Source of the DNA: Roseibium aggregatum
Lineage (GTDB): Bacteria > Pseudomonadota > Alphaproteobacteria > Rhizobiales > Stappiaceae
Assembly (NCBI RefSeq): GCF_017309185.1
Contig: NZ_JAEKJZ010000001.1
Coordinates: 930,001 to 994,000 of the forward strand
Length of the DNA stretch: 64,000 bases
Direction of reading: 5' to 3'
The number at the start of each line of letters is the position of its first letter. Position 1 is the stretch's first letter. Made by a program: the position numbers and the translations under genes. This document shows positions 44,902 to 54,500 of the stretch, piece after piece. A model generated the notes under the pieces. That model was not told the DNA's origin, did not search any database, and saw only the letters and a list, made by a program, of their open reading frames with translations.

Positions 44902-45486
44902 ATGACGGACCGGAAACCCGATCATCCAATCGAAACTTTGTTTGTCGACCGCTGGTCGCCGCGCGCCTTTGACGGTTCGCAAATGCCGGAAGCGGATCTC
45001 ATGACCGTTCTGGAGGCCGCGCGCTGGGCGCCCTCGGCATTCAACATCCAGCCCTGGCGCTTCGTCCATGCGCGGCGCTCCGACCGCGACTGGCAAAAGC
45101 TCGTGGATCTGCTCAACCCGTTCAACCGCGATTGGGCGCAGCATGCCTCCGCGCTTGTCTACCTGTTTTCGGACACGGAAGTCGACGGCAGGGACGGCAA
45201 GCCCAACCGGCCGAGCGGTACCCATTCCTTCGATGCCGGGTCGGCATGGGCCCATGCGGCGCTGCAGGCCACCGCGCTTGGCTATCACGCGCATGCCATG
45301 GCCGGCATTCTGATGGAGGAGATTTCGGAACAACTCGGCGTGCCGGAACGGTTCAAGCCGGAAATCGCAATTGCGATCGGCCGGCTTGGCGATGGTTCTC
45401 AATTGTCTGAAGACCTACGTGAGCGGGAAATTCCCAGCCACCGCAAATCGCTCGGCGAAATCGCATTTGCCGGGACCTGGTCATGA
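44902..45486 (+). CDS. Nitroreductase-family FMN oxidoreductase
   Basis: A 194-residue protein with FMN-binding elements of the nitroreductase fold: RWSPRAFDG near residue 20, WAPSAFNIQPWRF and the late AIAIGRLGDGSQL. It is shorter than classic NfsB but matches the compact group. AAGGAG is well placed. Substrate unknown. It is convergent with the cupin gene, with a GC-rich hairpin between. Confidence 0.87.
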   Translation: MTDRKPDHPIETLFVDRWSPRAFDGSQMPEADLMTVLEAARWAPSAFNIQPWRFVHARRSDRDWQKLVDLLNPFNRDWAQHASALVYLFSDTEVDGRDGKPNRPSGTHSFDAGSAWAHAALQATALGYHAHAMAGILMEEISEQLGVPERFKPEIAIAIGRLGDGSQLSEDLREREIPSHRKSLGEIAFAGTWS

Positions 45487-45504
45487 CGATTGCTGGCGGC
45501 TGAT

Positions 45505-45532
45505 GCCGGGGGCATGCTCTGCGTCCCCCGGC
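45505..45532. terminator. Hairpin between convergent nitroreductase and cupin genes
   Basis: GCCGGGGG (45505-45512) and CCCCCGGC (45525-45532) form a perfect eight-base stem between two converging stop codons. No strong T-run on either side. Confidence 0.45.
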
Positions 45533-45533
45533 C

Positions 45534-46190
45534 TTAGCGCGACAGATGCCCGGTCTTGCGCCATACGCGCGCATCCTGCGAGGCGCGGATCGTCTGGCGG
45601 CTTCCGGCTGGCAACCTGAGCCATGTGCCCTGATCATAGCGGCCGTTCTCGTCCTCGAAGCTGCCTTCGATCACGAAATACTCCGCGCCGCCAGGAAAGA
45701 ACTGTACGTCGAAGCGCGCGCCCTTGTTCCAGTGTAGCATGACCACTTCCTCGTCCGGGCGGACGAAAAGCGGCAGGATATGCTCTCCCGGCCGCCCGGC
45801 CTGCCAGCCGGCCGGATCCAGAGAATCGACCCGCACGTAGGCATCGTCGTCGTTTTGCATCTGGCGCAGTTTGACGAGGATCACCGCCCCCGGTTCGCTC
45901 GACGGCACGTGGCAGGAGCCTGGCGGATTGCGGACGTAGGACCCCTTTGGAAAGTCGCCGCTCTCGTCGGAAAAGACACCGTCCAGAACGAGGAATTCCT
46001 CACCAAGATCATGACGATGCGCGGAAAAGGAGGATCCCGGCGCAAATCGCACGACACTGGTGGCGCGGGCGACCTCCTCGCCGTCCCGCTCAAGCATCCG
46101 CCGCTCGACACCTCCCATCGGCGATGGCACCCAGTCGAGGCTCGCGCTGTCGACGACAGCCCGTTTTGTCAGATCGGCATGGATTTTCAT
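45534..46190 (-). CDS. Double-cupin protein (ChrR-like cupin domains)
   Basis: A 218-residue protein with two cupin barrels in tandem. The first has the metal-type motif APGSSFSAHRHDLGEEFLVL and PPGSCHVPSSEPGA; the second has a weaker motif (PGGAEYFVIEGSFED, RLPAGSRQTIRAS). The pattern resembles the cupin domain of ChrR anti-sigma factors, without the N-terminal zinc domain. GAGGGAG precedes the ATG at 46190; a TTG at 46193 is also in frame. Function unknown, possibly an oxygenase or sensor of oxidative chemistry. Confidence 0.8.
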   Translation of the reverse strand: MKIHADLTKRAVVDSASLDWVPSPMGGVERRMLERDGEEVARATSVVRFAPGSSFSAHRHDLGEEFLVLDGVFSDESGDFPKGSYVRNPPGSCHVPSSEPGAVILVKLRQMQNDDDAYVRVDSLDPAGWQAGRPGEHILPLFVRPDEEVVMLHWNKGARFDVQFFPGGAEYFVIEGSFEDENGRYDQGTWLRLPAGSRQTIRASQDARVWRKTGHLSR

Positions 46191-46428
46191 CAAGTCACTC
46201 CCTCTCGATGTTCTTCTAGTTTGTATCGAATATAGTCGATTTTTCGCGCGGGAGGAGAGGGGCCGCCGTCAAGGACATTCGATATTAACGGTGGAATTCC
46301 GGGAAAACTCGGGCTTCCCTCCCAACCGGCTTTGCATAAGGCCCGGAATCGTGCTCACTACCGCACTGCATGAAATCTCGAGAATGGGGTGGGCGAAGCG
46401 TGTCGGTGTTCGCGCTTGACTGTGTCGC

Positions 46429-47904
46429 ATGACGATTCAAATCGATATCGGGGAAATGAAAGGCGGAGGTTCCGCCGGGCTCGATCTGGAAGAGCTTCTG
46501 GCGACGCGTCTTTTGGTGCAGGGCAATTCCGGCTCCGGAAAGTCACACCTTCTGAGGAGACTGCTGGAGCAGTCCGCGAACTGGGTTCAGCAGGCGATCA
46601 TCGACCCCGAGGGCGATTTCGTGTCGCTGGCCGACAAGTTCGGCCACGTGGTGGTGGACGCCGTGGGAACCGAAAAAGACCTTCAGATGATTGCCGGCCG
46701 CGTGCGCCAGCACCGGGTCTCTGTCATCCTGAACCTCGAAGGCCTCGACGCGGACCGGCAGATGAAGGCGGCCGCAACGTTCCTGGACGGATTGTTCGAC
46801 GCGGACCGGGACCTCTGGTACCCGATGCTGGTGGTTGTCGACGAAGCGCAGCTTTTTGCCCCCGCCGCTGCCGGCGAGGTCACGGAAGAAGCCCGCCGCC
46901 GGTCGCTCGGGGCGATGACCAACCTGATGTGCCGGGGGCGCAAGCGCGGTCTTGCCGGAATTATCGCCACCCAGCGTCTGGCGAAGCTCGCCAAGAACGT
47001 GGCCGCCGAGGCCTCCAATTTCCTCATGGGCCGGACCTTTCTCGATATCGACATGGCCCGCGCCGCGGATCTGCTCGGCATGGAACGCCGTCAGGCGGAG
47101 GCTTTCCGCAACCTGGACCGGGGCCATTTCATTGCCCTCGGCCCGGCGCTGTCCCGGCGCCCTGTGCCGGTCAAGATCGGCCCGGTGGAAACCATGGGTC
47201 GTGGCGGAAGCCCGAAGCTGATGCCGCTGCCCGAGCAGCCCAAGGCGGAAGCCAAGGACCTGATCTTCACTCCGGGCGCCGACGAGGTGCAGCCGGTGCG
47301 CCAGCGTTTCGTTGAGCCGGTCGTATCCACGGGCGAGGTTCTGGACCGGCTGAGCCATGCCGGCGAGGCGGGGGCAAGGGACGTGCCTCAGGCCGAAAGC
47401 CTGCTCGAGTTCGGCGAACGCGAAGAGAAGATCGGGGAGATCATCGCGGGTATTCTGGAGGACGAGGAGGCCGCCTTTCAGCCGATCGCGACGCTTTACC
47501 AGGATTTCCAGGTCCGCTGCCGGATCGAGAAACTGCCGGGTGGCGCACCGGATCTTCAGACCTTCCGGGAAAAGCTCTCTGTCGCGCGCGCCGGTGTCGA
47601 AAAGGGTGAACTGGATGACGGCGCCTGGGCTCAGGCCGAGCTGATCGCCGCCGAACTGCCCGACGACATGCGCGGGGTCTATCTGCTTCTGGCCAAGGCG
47701 GCGCTCGCCAAGGCGCCGTGCCCCGGCAATCTTGAAATCGCGACCGCCTACGGTACCCGCTCCCCGGGCCGGGCCCGCTGGCTTCTCAGCCACATGGAAG
47801 AACGGGGATTCCTTGTGTGCGCCACCGACCTGCGCGGCAACCGCATCGTCACCCTGACCGATCTCGGCTGGCAGACGGCGCCGGGCGACGAGGCGGCAGC
47901 CTGA
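46429..47904 (+). CDS. HerA/DUF87-like ATPase
   Basis: A 491-residue protein with a P-loop GNSGSGKSHLLRR near residue 35, Walker B MLVVVDEAQLF and a sensor/arginine-rich stretch CRGRKRGLAGIIATQRLAKL, i.e. the HerA/FtsK-type DNA-translocase fold of DUF87. The C-terminal ~170 residues include a small winged-helix-like segment (SPGRARWLLSHMEERGFL). No NurA or other recombination gene is next to it. A DNA- or complex-remodelling role is inferred from the fold only. Confidence 0.82.
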   Translation: MTIQIDIGEMKGGGSAGLDLEELLATRLLVQGNSGSGKSHLLRRLLEQSANWVQQAIIDPEGDFVSLADKFGHVVVDAVGTEKDLQMIAGRVRQHRVSVILNLEGLDADRQMKAAATFLDGLFDADRDLWYPMLVVVDEAQLFAPAAAGEVTEEARRRSLGAMTNLMCRGRKRGLAGIIATQRLAKLAKNVAAEASNFLMGRTFLDIDMARAADLLGMERRQAEAFRNLDRGHFIALGPALSRRPVPVKIGPVETMGRGGSPKLMPLPEQPKAEAKDLIFTPGADEVQPVRQRFVEPVVSTGEVLDRLSHAGEAGARDVPQAESLLEFGEREEKIGEIIAGILEDEEAAFQPIATLYQDFQVRCRIEKLPGGAPDLQTFREKLSVARAGVEKGELDDGAWAQAELIAAELPDDMRGVYLLLAKAALAKAPCPGNLEIATAYGTRSPGRARWLLSHMEERGFLVCATDLRGNRIVTLTDLGWQTAPGDEAAA

Positions 47905-47942
47905 GATAAACGTCCAAGGCTCCAGGCTTTCCTAGAGTTTTG

Positions 47943-48257
47943 TTAGATCGTCGGACGCATCCGGCGCGCCGTTTTGGTGGACGCCGCCTCGCTCGCCGGC
48001 TTCAGCGCCAACAGATACTCCAGATGCGACAGCTCCAGGGCGATGCCGTCGATCGTCCGGCTCAAGACGCTCTCCAGATAGCTGCCGGCCGGCGATCTTT
48101 CCCGGATGAGAATCGCGCGGTCGCGCGCCTTGCGCAGATAAAGCATCATGCTCCGGACTTCCTCAGGCGAGACATCCGTGACAGCCACATCCGACAGCGA
48201 GGAAACAGCGGGCATCGCAACGGAAGACGGCTCAAGGCAAGGGTCGGCCAGACGCAT
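47943..48257 (-). CDS. Hypothetical protein, 104 residues
   Basis: A small protein with a strong GAGGTGA ribosome-binding site before the ATG at 48257, which supports it as a real gene. The middle is helical (VSPEEVRSMMLYLRKARDRA, RTIDGIALELSHLEYLLAL) and the C-terminus is basic. No known domain. It is convergent with the HerA-like gene and divergent from hmgA. Confidence 0.6.
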   Translation of the reverse strand: MRLADPCLEPSSVAMPAVSSLSDVAVTDVSPEEVRSMMLYLRKARDRAILIRERSPAGSYLESVLSRTIDGIALELSHLEYLLALKPASEAASTKTARRMRPTI

Positions 48258-48441
48258 CGTTCACCTCAAATGTTCATGTTATGTTCTATTTGATATCAGC
48301 ATATGCCTCAGGGGGCAAGTTGAATCCGGAGGAAAGGCCGGAAGTGCTCCGTAAAGGCCGGGCGGCTTTTTGAAAAACGTTGTTTTACAAAGCGCTACGT
48401 CTGTGGTGTCCGCGAAAGAAGTCCGTGTTCCGGAGTTCGCC

Positions 48442-48477
48442 TTGACGCCTTGAATGGAAAAAGTTACATCTGTAACT
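48442..48477 (+). promoter_or_regulatory. hmgA promoter with operator palindrome
   Basis: TTGACG (48442-48447) is spaced 17 bases from a possible -10 (TACATC, 48465-48470). The palindrome AGTTACA-TC-TGTAACT (48462-48477) covers that -10 box, so a dimeric repressor bound there should shut the promoter. It resembles MarR- or IclR-type control of homogentisate genes; no such regulator is adjacent. Confidence 0.6.
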
Positions 48478-48505
48478 AATTTCATCTCTGGACCGGGAGG
48501 ACGTC

Positions 48506-49879
48506 ATGGATCAGAGAACGGACAGCACCCAGAATTTCGCAAAATCCGGCAGGAACGTTCCGGACCTGGACTACATGCCGGGTTTCGGCAACGACTTCGA
48601 GACGGAAGCCCTGCCGGGCTCTCTGCCGCAAGGCATGAACAGCCCCCAGAAATGCGCCTACGGCTTGTACGGCGAGCAGCTATCCGGAACCGCCTTCACG
48701 GCGCCGAGCCATCAGAACGAGCGCACCTGGTGTTACCGTATCCGTCCGTCGGTCAAGCACACCAGCCGGTTCCGCAAGATCGATCTGCCTTTCTGGAAGA
48801 GTGCGCCGAATGTCTGCGAGGACGTGATCTCGCTCGGCCAGTACCGCTGGGATCCGGTCCCCCATTCCGGCGACGACCTGACCTGGCTGTCCGGCATGCG
48901 CACCATGACGACCGCCGGGGACGTGAACACCCAGGTCGGCATGGCCAGCCACATCTATCTGGTGACACGCTCGATGGAGGACGAATATTTCTTCTCCGCC
49001 GACAGCGAGCTTCTGGTGGTGCCGCAGGAAGGGGTCCTGCGGTTCTGGACCGAGCTTGGCGTGATTGAGCTGGAGCCCAAGGAAATCGCCATCCTGCCGC
49101 GCGGCCTTGTCTACCGGGTCGAGCTGGTCAGCGGTCCGGCGCGCGGCTTCGTCTGCGAGAACTACGGCCAGAAATTCGAACTGCCGGGCAGGGGGCCCAT
49201 CGGCGCCAACTGCATGGCCAACCGGCGCGACTTCAAGACCCCGGTCGCCCATTTCGAGGATCGCGAGGTGCCGTCCACACTGACCGTGAAATGGTGCGGT
49301 CAGTTCCACGAAACCGACATCGGTCATTCGCCGCTCGACGTGGTTGCCTGGCACGGCAACTACGCGCCGGTAAAATACGATCTGCGGACCTATTGCCCTG
49401 TCGGCGCGATCCTGTTCGACCATCCGGACCCGTCGATCTTCACGGTTCTGACGGCGCCGTCCGGCGTGCCGGGCACGGCCAATATCGACTTCGTCCTCTT
49501 CCGCGAACGCTGGATGGTGGCCGAAAACACGTTCCGGCCGCCCTGGTACCACAAGAACATCATGTCGGAGCTCATGGGCAACATCTACGGCCAGTACGAC
49601 GCCAAGCCCCAGGGCTTCGTTCCTGGCGGCATGAGCCTGCACAACATGATGCTGCCGCATGGGCCGGACAACAATGCCTTCGAGGGCGCATCAAATGCCG
49701 ACCTCAAGGCGGAAAAGCTCGAGAACACCATGTCCTTCATGTTCGAGACCCGCTTCCCGCAGCACCTCACGGAATTCGCCGCCAAGGATGCCCCGCTTCA
49801 GGACGATTACATCGACTGCTGGGAGACCCTGGAAAAGAAATTCGACGGCACGCCGGAAGGCACCTGGGACAAGAAATGA
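48506..49879 (+). CDS. hmgA: Homogentisate 1,2-dioxygenase
   Basis: A 457-residue enzyme that opens the ring of homogentisate to 4-maleylacetoacetate. Characteristic segments are [19 protein letters not shown] at the N-terminus, [33 protein letters not shown] and the iron-site region [16 protein letters not shown] with [15 protein letters not shown]. Length matches the family. GGGAGG precedes the ATG. First gene of a cluster for tyrosine/phenylalanine or phenylacetate catabolism. Confidence 0.97.
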   Translation: MDQRTDSTQNFAKSGRNVPDLDYMPGFGNDFETEALPGSLPQGMNSPQKCAYGLYGEQLSGTAFTAPSHQNERTWCYRIRPSVKHTSRFRKIDLPFWKSAPNVCEDVISLGQYRWDPVPHSGDDLTWLSGMRTMTTAGDVNTQVGMASHIYLVTRSMEDEYFFSADSELLVVPQEGVLRFWTELGVIELEPKEIAILPRGLVYRVELVSGPARGFVCENYGQKFELPGRGPIGANCMANRRDFKTPVAHFEDREVPSTLTVKWCGQFHETDIGHSPLDVVAWHGNYAPVKYDLRTYCPVGAILFDHPDPSIFTVLTAPSGVPGTANIDFVLFRERWMVAENTFRPPWYHKNIMSELMGNIYGQYDAKPQGFVPGGMSLHNMMLPHGPDNNAFEGASNADLKAEKLENTMSFMFETRFPQHLTEFAAKDAPLQDDYIDCWETLEKKFDGTPEGTWDKK

Positions 49880-50216
49880 GTTCAGCTTTAACGATAAAGT
49901 CCGTCTCATTGCGAAGGAAGTCGACTTTGAAGTTCCTCGAAAGACACTTGCTCCCTTCTCCCCCCTTGAGGGGGAGATGTCCCTTTTGGGGACAGAGGGG
50001 GGAAACAGCCTCTCGGAGCACTATAAAATTGGTCGGTTTCGCGGAAGGGGTGTCCCCCCCTCTGTCGGCGTGCGCCGACATCTCCCCCTCAAGGGGGGAG
50101 ACCGGAGCAAGCAGCACGGCTCGGAGGTTTCCTGACCGCAATCCAATCATGAAATTCGGCTTTCTTGCTGCCGAAAAATTACAGCCCTCTCATGCTATTC
50201 CAGGGAACCGCAGACC
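49880..50216. other. Interval between hmgA and the FAH gene
   Basis: About 340 bases almost filled by the second copy of the 145-bp palindromic repeat (49957-50101). It interrupts an otherwise compact cluster. No gene is visible. Confidence 0.6.
49957..50101. repeat. Palindromic intergenic repeat, copy 2
   Basis: Same boundaries and arm words as the element at 18615-18760 (TCTCCCCCC left, GGGGGGAGA right, GGGGGAGATGTC and GACATCTCCCCC inside), same length, different central part. Inserted between hmgA and the FAH gene. Confidence 0.8.
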
Positions 50217-51224
50217 ATGAAACTGGCATCGCTCAAGGACGGCAGCCGGGACGGCAGGCTGGTGGTGGTCAATGACCGGCTGACTTACTGCACGGACGCG
50301 ACCCACATCGCGCCCACACTTCAAGCCGTGCTGGACGATTGGGAGCACCTTGCGCCCAAACTGGAGCTTCTCGCCGAAAGCCTTTCGCATGAGGCCGTGC
50401 CGACGCTGCGGTTTCACGAGCATGACGCCCTGTCGCCGCTGCCGCGCGCCTATCAGTGGGCGGACGGCTCGGCCTACGTCAATCACGTCGAGCTGGTGCG
50501 CAAGGCACGCGGCGCCAAGATGCCGGAGAGTTTCTGGACCGACCCGCTGATGTATCAGGGCGGGTCCGACACGTTCATCGGCCCCCGAGATCCGATAACG
50601 ATGGCGGACGAAGCCTGGGGCATCGACATGGAGGGCGAGATTGCCGTCGTCACCGGCGATGTACCGGCCGGGATTTCGCCTGAGGACGCGCTGGACAAGA
50701 TCCGCCTTGTCCTTCTCGTCAACGACGTGTCGCTCCGGGGGCTCATCCCCGGCGAACTCGCCAAGGGCTTCGGTTTCTTCCAGTCCAAACCGTCCTCGGC
50801 GTTTTCACCCGTCGCCGTCACGCCGGACGCGCTTGGCGAGGCGTGGCGGGACGGCAAGCTGCACCTGCCGCTTCATGTCGACCTCAACGGTGCCCCCTTC
50901 GGCCGGGCCAATGCCGGCATCGACATGACCTTCGATTTCGGCCGGTTGATTGCCCATGCCGCCAGAACGCGGACCCTCTCCGCCGGCACGATCGTCGGCT
51001 CCGGGACCGTCTCCAACAAATTGAACGACGGTCCGGGCAAGCCTTTGAGAGAGGGCGGCGCCGGCTACTCCTGCATCGCCGAACAGCGCGTGGTCGAGAC
51101 CCTGCTTCAAGGCGAGGCCAAGACCCCGTTCCTGAGGTTCGGTGATACGGTCAGGATCGAAATGCTGGACGATGATGGCCATTCGATCTTCGGCGCGATC
51201 GAGCAGAGGGTGGAAAAGGCTTGA
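50217..51224 (+). CDS. Fumarylacetoacetate hydrolase family protein
   Basis: A 335-residue enzyme with the FAH fold: YVNHVELVRKARGA, GPRDPITMADEAWGIDMEGEIAVVTGD (acidic metal ligands) and GAGYSCIAEQR near the C-terminus. In this setting it should hydrolyse fumarylacetoacetate to fumarate and acetoacetate, the last step after HmgA. AGGGA precedes the ATG. No zeta-class GST isomerase lies next to it, although that step is needed between HmgA and this enzyme. Confidence 0.9.
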   Translation: MKLASLKDGSRDGRLVVVNDRLTYCTDATHIAPTLQAVLDDWEHLAPKLELLAESLSHEAVPTLRFHEHDALSPLPRAYQWADGSAYVNHVELVRKARGAKMPESFWTDPLMYQGGSDTFIGPRDPITMADEAWGIDMEGEIAVVTGDVPAGISPEDALDKIRLVLLVNDVSLRGLIPGELAKGFGFFQSKPSSAFSPVAVTPDALGEAWRDGKLHLPLHVDLNGAPFGRANAGIDMTFDFGRLIAHAARTRTLSAGTIVGSGTVSNKLNDGPGKPLREGGAGYSCIAEQRVVETLLQGEAKTPFLRFGDTVRIEMLDDDGHSIFGAIEQRVEKA

Positions 51225-51378
51225 GAGGCAGCGTTTACATGGTCGTTACACGTCCACCGTGCCATTCCGGACAACTGCAGCGGAGTTGCGCGCCGTGCGT
51301 CCGGAATGACGCCGCCCTCTCTGCTTTGTGAAGCCATTAGAAAATTCAACAACGCCAACAAATTGGCCTGGAGAGCAT

Positions 51379-52329
51379 ATGAGCAAGCAATTCGCATCCG
51401 CCGGCGATATGGCCGAAAAAGAGATTTCCTTCACCGAGATCGGCCGCGATCTGTGGGCGTTCACCGCCGAGGGCGATCCGAATTCCGGCGTCATCATCGG
51501 TGACGACAGCGTCATGATCATCGAAGCCCAGGCGACGCCGCGTCTGGCCAACAAGGTGATCGAGAAGGTGCGCTCCGTCACCGACAAGCCGATCACCCAT
51601 CTGGTTTTGACCCACTACCATGCCGTTCGTGTGCTCGGCGCGTCCGCCTATGGCGCCCAGGCCGTCATCATGAGCGAGAAGGCTCGCTCCATGGTCGTCG
51701 AGCGTGGCCAGGAAGACTGGGATTCCGAGTTTGCCCGCTTCCCGCGTCTGTTCCAGGGCCACGAAAGCATTCCCGGCCTGACCTGGCCGACGGTGACCTT
51801 CAATGACCGCATGACTGTCTATCTCGGCAAGCGCCGGGTCGATCTGATGTTCCTGGGCCGGGCGCACACCGCCGGCGATATCGTTGCCTATGTGCCGGAC
51901 GAAAACGTCATGTTCACCGGCGATATCGTCGAATATCACTCGGCCTGCTATTGCGGCGATGGTCATTTCCACGACTGGCCGGGCACGCTGGAGCGCATCC
52001 GCAACTTCAATCTCGACGCTATCGCGCCGGGGCGCGGCGACGCGCTTGTCGGGGCGGACACGGTCAACGCCGCACTGGACTCCACGAAGGATTTCGTCCG
52101 CTCGACCTACAAGCCGGTCGCCCGCGTCGCGCTGCGCGGCGGGTCCCTGAAAGAAGCCTGGGATGCCTGCCGGGCGGAATGCGATCCGAAATTCTCCGAC
52201 TACGCGATCTACGAACACTGCCTGCCGTTTAACGTCGCCCGGGCCTATGACGAAGCGCTCGACATCGACACGCCACGCATCTGGACCGCCGAACGGGACG
52301 CGAAGATGTGGGCGGATCTGCAGGGCTGA
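51379..52329 (+). CDS. Metallo-beta-lactamase-fold protein with altered metal motif
   Basis: A 316-residue MBL-fold protein. The usual HxHxDH reads HYHAVR, so the Asp and His that hold the second metal are missing, while the downstream GRAHTAGD and FTGDI positions are kept. A mononuclear or non-hydrolytic role is possible. GAGAG precedes the ATG at 51379; an in-frame start at 51328 is less likely. It sits in the homogentisate cluster, four bases from the DinB gene; function there is unknown. Confidence 0.82.
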   Translation: MSKQFASAGDMAEKEISFTEIGRDLWAFTAEGDPNSGVIIGDDSVMIIEAQATPRLANKVIEKVRSVTDKPITHLVLTHYHAVRVLGASAYGAQAVIMSEKARSMVVERGQEDWDSEFARFPRLFQGHESIPGLTWPTVTFNDRMTVYLGKRRVDLMFLGRAHTAGDIVAYVPDENVMFTGDIVEYHSACYCGDGHFHDWPGTLERIRNFNLDAIAPGRGDALVGADTVNAALDSTKDFVRSTYKPVARVALRGGSLKEAWDACRAECDPKFSDYAIYEHCLPFNVARAYDEALDIDTPRIWTAERDAKMWADLQG

Positions 52330-52332
52330 GCC

Positions 52333-52857
52333 ATGAGCGCGGTTCTGGATCACTTGAGGCTGATGGCGCGCAACAACGCCTACGCCAACGAGTTGCTCCA
52401 CGAGGCTTGCTGCAAGCTGAGCCAGGAGGAATTCGAGGCCGAGCGCGCCGGCTTCTTTCCGTCGATCCTGGCGACGCTCAATCACATCTGGGCCGTCGAC
52501 CGCTACTACGTCGACGCCCTGTGCGAGGAAGGCAGTGGGCGTTCGGTGTACCGGACACCGCCGTTGGAAACGGCTGAAGAGCTGAGAACCGCGCAGAAAC
52601 GGGAAGACGACAAGCTCATCCGCTTTTGCGACGGCCTCGGCGAAGCCGATATCGAGCGTCGGATCGCACAGGACCGGGGGGAGGCCGGAGTGTTTCAGGA
52701 GACCGTCGGCAACACGCTCCTGCATCTCTTTCAGCACCAGATCCATCACCGCGGACAGGTGCACGCGATGCTGTCGGGAACCGGCGTCGCGCCACCGCAA
52801 CTGGACGAGTTCTTTCTCGAGTTCGACCGCCATCCGGCGGCTGAAAAATACATGTGA
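52333..52857 (+). CDS. DinB-superfamily protein, candidate thiol-dependent isomerase
   Basis: A 174-residue four-helix-bundle protein with the DinB metal triad: His51 (TLNHIWAVD), His135 and His139 (QHQIHHRGQ). The superfamily includes mycothiol-dependent maleylpyruvate isomerase and bacillithiol transferases. Lying between hmgA/FAH genes in a cluster that lacks a GST-type maleylacetoacetate isomerase, it is a natural candidate for that step; this is inference. Its stop overlaps the GTG of an extended downstream frame. Confidence 0.85.
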   Translation: MSAVLDHLRLMARNNAYANELLHEACCKLSQEEFEAERAGFFPSILATLNHIWAVDRYYVDALCEEGSGRSVYRTPPLETAEELRTAQKREDDKLIRFCDGLGEADIERRIAQDRGEAGVFQETVGNTLLHLFQHQIHHRGQVHAMLSGTGVAPPQLDEFFLEFDRHPAAEKYM

Positions 52858-52880
52858 CACGGGAACCGGGAGGAAAACCT

Positions 52881-54500
52881 GTGACCAAACTCTTTGAAGT
52901 GCCGCTATATCCTTACCGGTACTCGCCGGACCAGGACGCGCCCACGCCGGTCCGCCACCCGGTCGTCATCGTCGGCGCCGGGCCTGTCGGTCTCGCGCTT
53001 GCGATCGACCTCGCCCAGGGCGATGTGCCGGTCGTTGTTCTCGACGACAACGACAAGGTCAGCGTCGGTTCCCGGGCGATCTGCTTTTCCAAACGCTCGC
53101 TTGAAATCTTCGATCGGCTCGGCTGCGGCGACGAGATGGTCGACAAGGGCGTCGTCTGGAACACCGGCAAGGTTTTTTTCGGCGAGCGGAAGATCTATGA
53201 GTTCGATCTGTTGCCGGAAGAGGGCCACAAGCGTCCGGCCTTCATCAATCTGCAGCAGTATTATTGCGAGCTTTACCTGGTGGAGCGTGTCCGCGCCCTG
53301 CAGGCCGAAGGCAAGCCGGTCGAGATTCGGGGCCGGAACCGGGTGGAGAACCTCGTGCGCGAGGGCGACCACACGCTGGTCACCGTCGAGACCCCGGAAG
53401 GCGCCTACAATCTTCAGGCCGACTGGCTGATCGCCTGCGACGGTGCCGGCTCGCCCGTCCGCAAGATGCTGGAACTCGATTTCGTCGGCCGCGTCTTTGA
53501 GGATAATTTCCTGATCGCCGACGTGATCATGAAGGCGGATTTTCCCACCGAGCGCTGGTTCTGGTTCGATCCGCCCTTCAACAGGGACCAGTCCGCGCTC
53601 CTGCACAAGCAGCCGGACGGCGTCTGGCGGATCGACCTTCAGCTTGGCTGGGACATCGACAAGGAAGAGGAAAAGAAACCGGAAAACGTCATCCCGCGGT
53701 TGAAGCAGATGCTGGGCGAGGAAATCGACTTCGATCTGGAATGGGTCTCGATCTACACCTTCCAGTGCCGCCGGATGGAGCAGTTCCGTCACGGGCGGGT
53801 GATCTTTGCCGGCGACAGCGCGCACCAGGTCTCGCCCTTCGGCGCGCGCGGTGCGAATTCGGGTTTTCAGGATACGGACAATCTCGCCTGGAAACTGAAG
53901 CTGGTTCTCGACGGAAAGGCGGACGAGGCGCTTCTGGACAGCTACGGCGTCGAGCGGGAACTTGCGACCGATGAGAATATCCTGAACAGCAGCCGGTCGA
54001 CCGACTTCATCACGCCGAAATCCGAAATGAGCCGGATCTTTCGGGACGCGGTTCTGGACCTGTCCGAACATCATGCCTTTGCCCGGCCGCTGGTGAATTC
54101 CGGTCGCCTGTCGGTTCCGTCCACCTATGACGGGTCCCCCCTGAACGGGCCCGACGCGGCAGGCTTGCCGGCGCGTACGCGTCCGGGCAGCCCGGCGGTG
54201 GATGCGCCGGTCGGAAACGGCTGGCTGCTCGACAAGCTTGGCGGCGACATCTGCGTTGCCGGGTTCGGTTGCGAGGTGCCGGAGCGGATGGAACGTCAGG
54301 GCGTTTGCCTGTCCGGCCTGACCGTCTCGAGCGGGGAGATCAGCGCGCAGTTGAAGGACCGGTATCTCGGCGATGCCGAACAGGCCATCTACCTCATGCG
54401 CCCGGATCAGCACGTCGCCGCCCGCTGGACCGATCTGGACTGGCAGGAGATCGATGCCGCGCTGGTCAAATTGCTCGCCAGGGAAGGGACGGTACAATGA
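52881..54500 (+). CDS. FAD-dependent aromatic monooxygenase (MhpA-like, class A)
   Basis: A 539-residue flavoprotein with the dinucleotide motif GAGPVGLALAIDLA, the DG-type segment LIACDGAGSPVRKML and GDSAHQVSPFGARGANSGFQD, the standard set of single-component aromatic hydroxylases. The C-terminal ~120 residues form the thioredoxin-like domain of PheA/MhpA enzymes. GGGAGGA favours the GTG at 52881 over the GTG at 52854. In this cluster it may hydroxylate a phenolic acid toward homogentisate, for example 3-hydroxyphenylacetate; substrate is inferred. Confidence 0.88.
   Translation: MTKLFEVPLYPYRYSPDQDAPTPVRHPVVIVGAGPVGLALAIDLAQGDVPVVVLDDNDKVSVGSRAICFSKRSLEIFDRLGCGDEMVDKGVVWNTGKVFFGERKIYEFDLLPEEGHKRPAFINLQQYYCELYLVERVRALQAEGKPVEIRGRNRVENLVREGDHTLVTVETPEGAYNLQADWLIACDGAGSPVRKMLELDFVGRVFEDNFLIADVIMKADFPTERWFWFDPPFNRDQSALLHKQPDGVWRIDLQLGWDIDKEEEKKPENVIPRLKQMLGEEIDFDLEWVSIYTFQCRRMEQFRHGRVIFAGDSAHQVSPFGARGANSGFQDTDNLAWKLKLVLDGKADEALLDSYGVERELATDENILNSSRSTDFITPKSEMSRIFRDAVLDLSEHHAFARPLVNSGRLSVPSTYDGSPLNGPDAAGLPARTRPGSPAVDAPVGNGWLLDKLGGDICVAGFGCEVPERMERQGVCLSGLTVSSGEISAQLKDRYLGDAEQAIYLMRPDQHVAARWTDLDWQEIDAALVKLLAREGTVQ

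Noticed and set aside
46543-47793. A 416-codon minus-strand frame opposite the HerA-like ATPase
   Set aside because: Antisense to a P-loop ATPase gene with intact Walker motifs; no features of its own.
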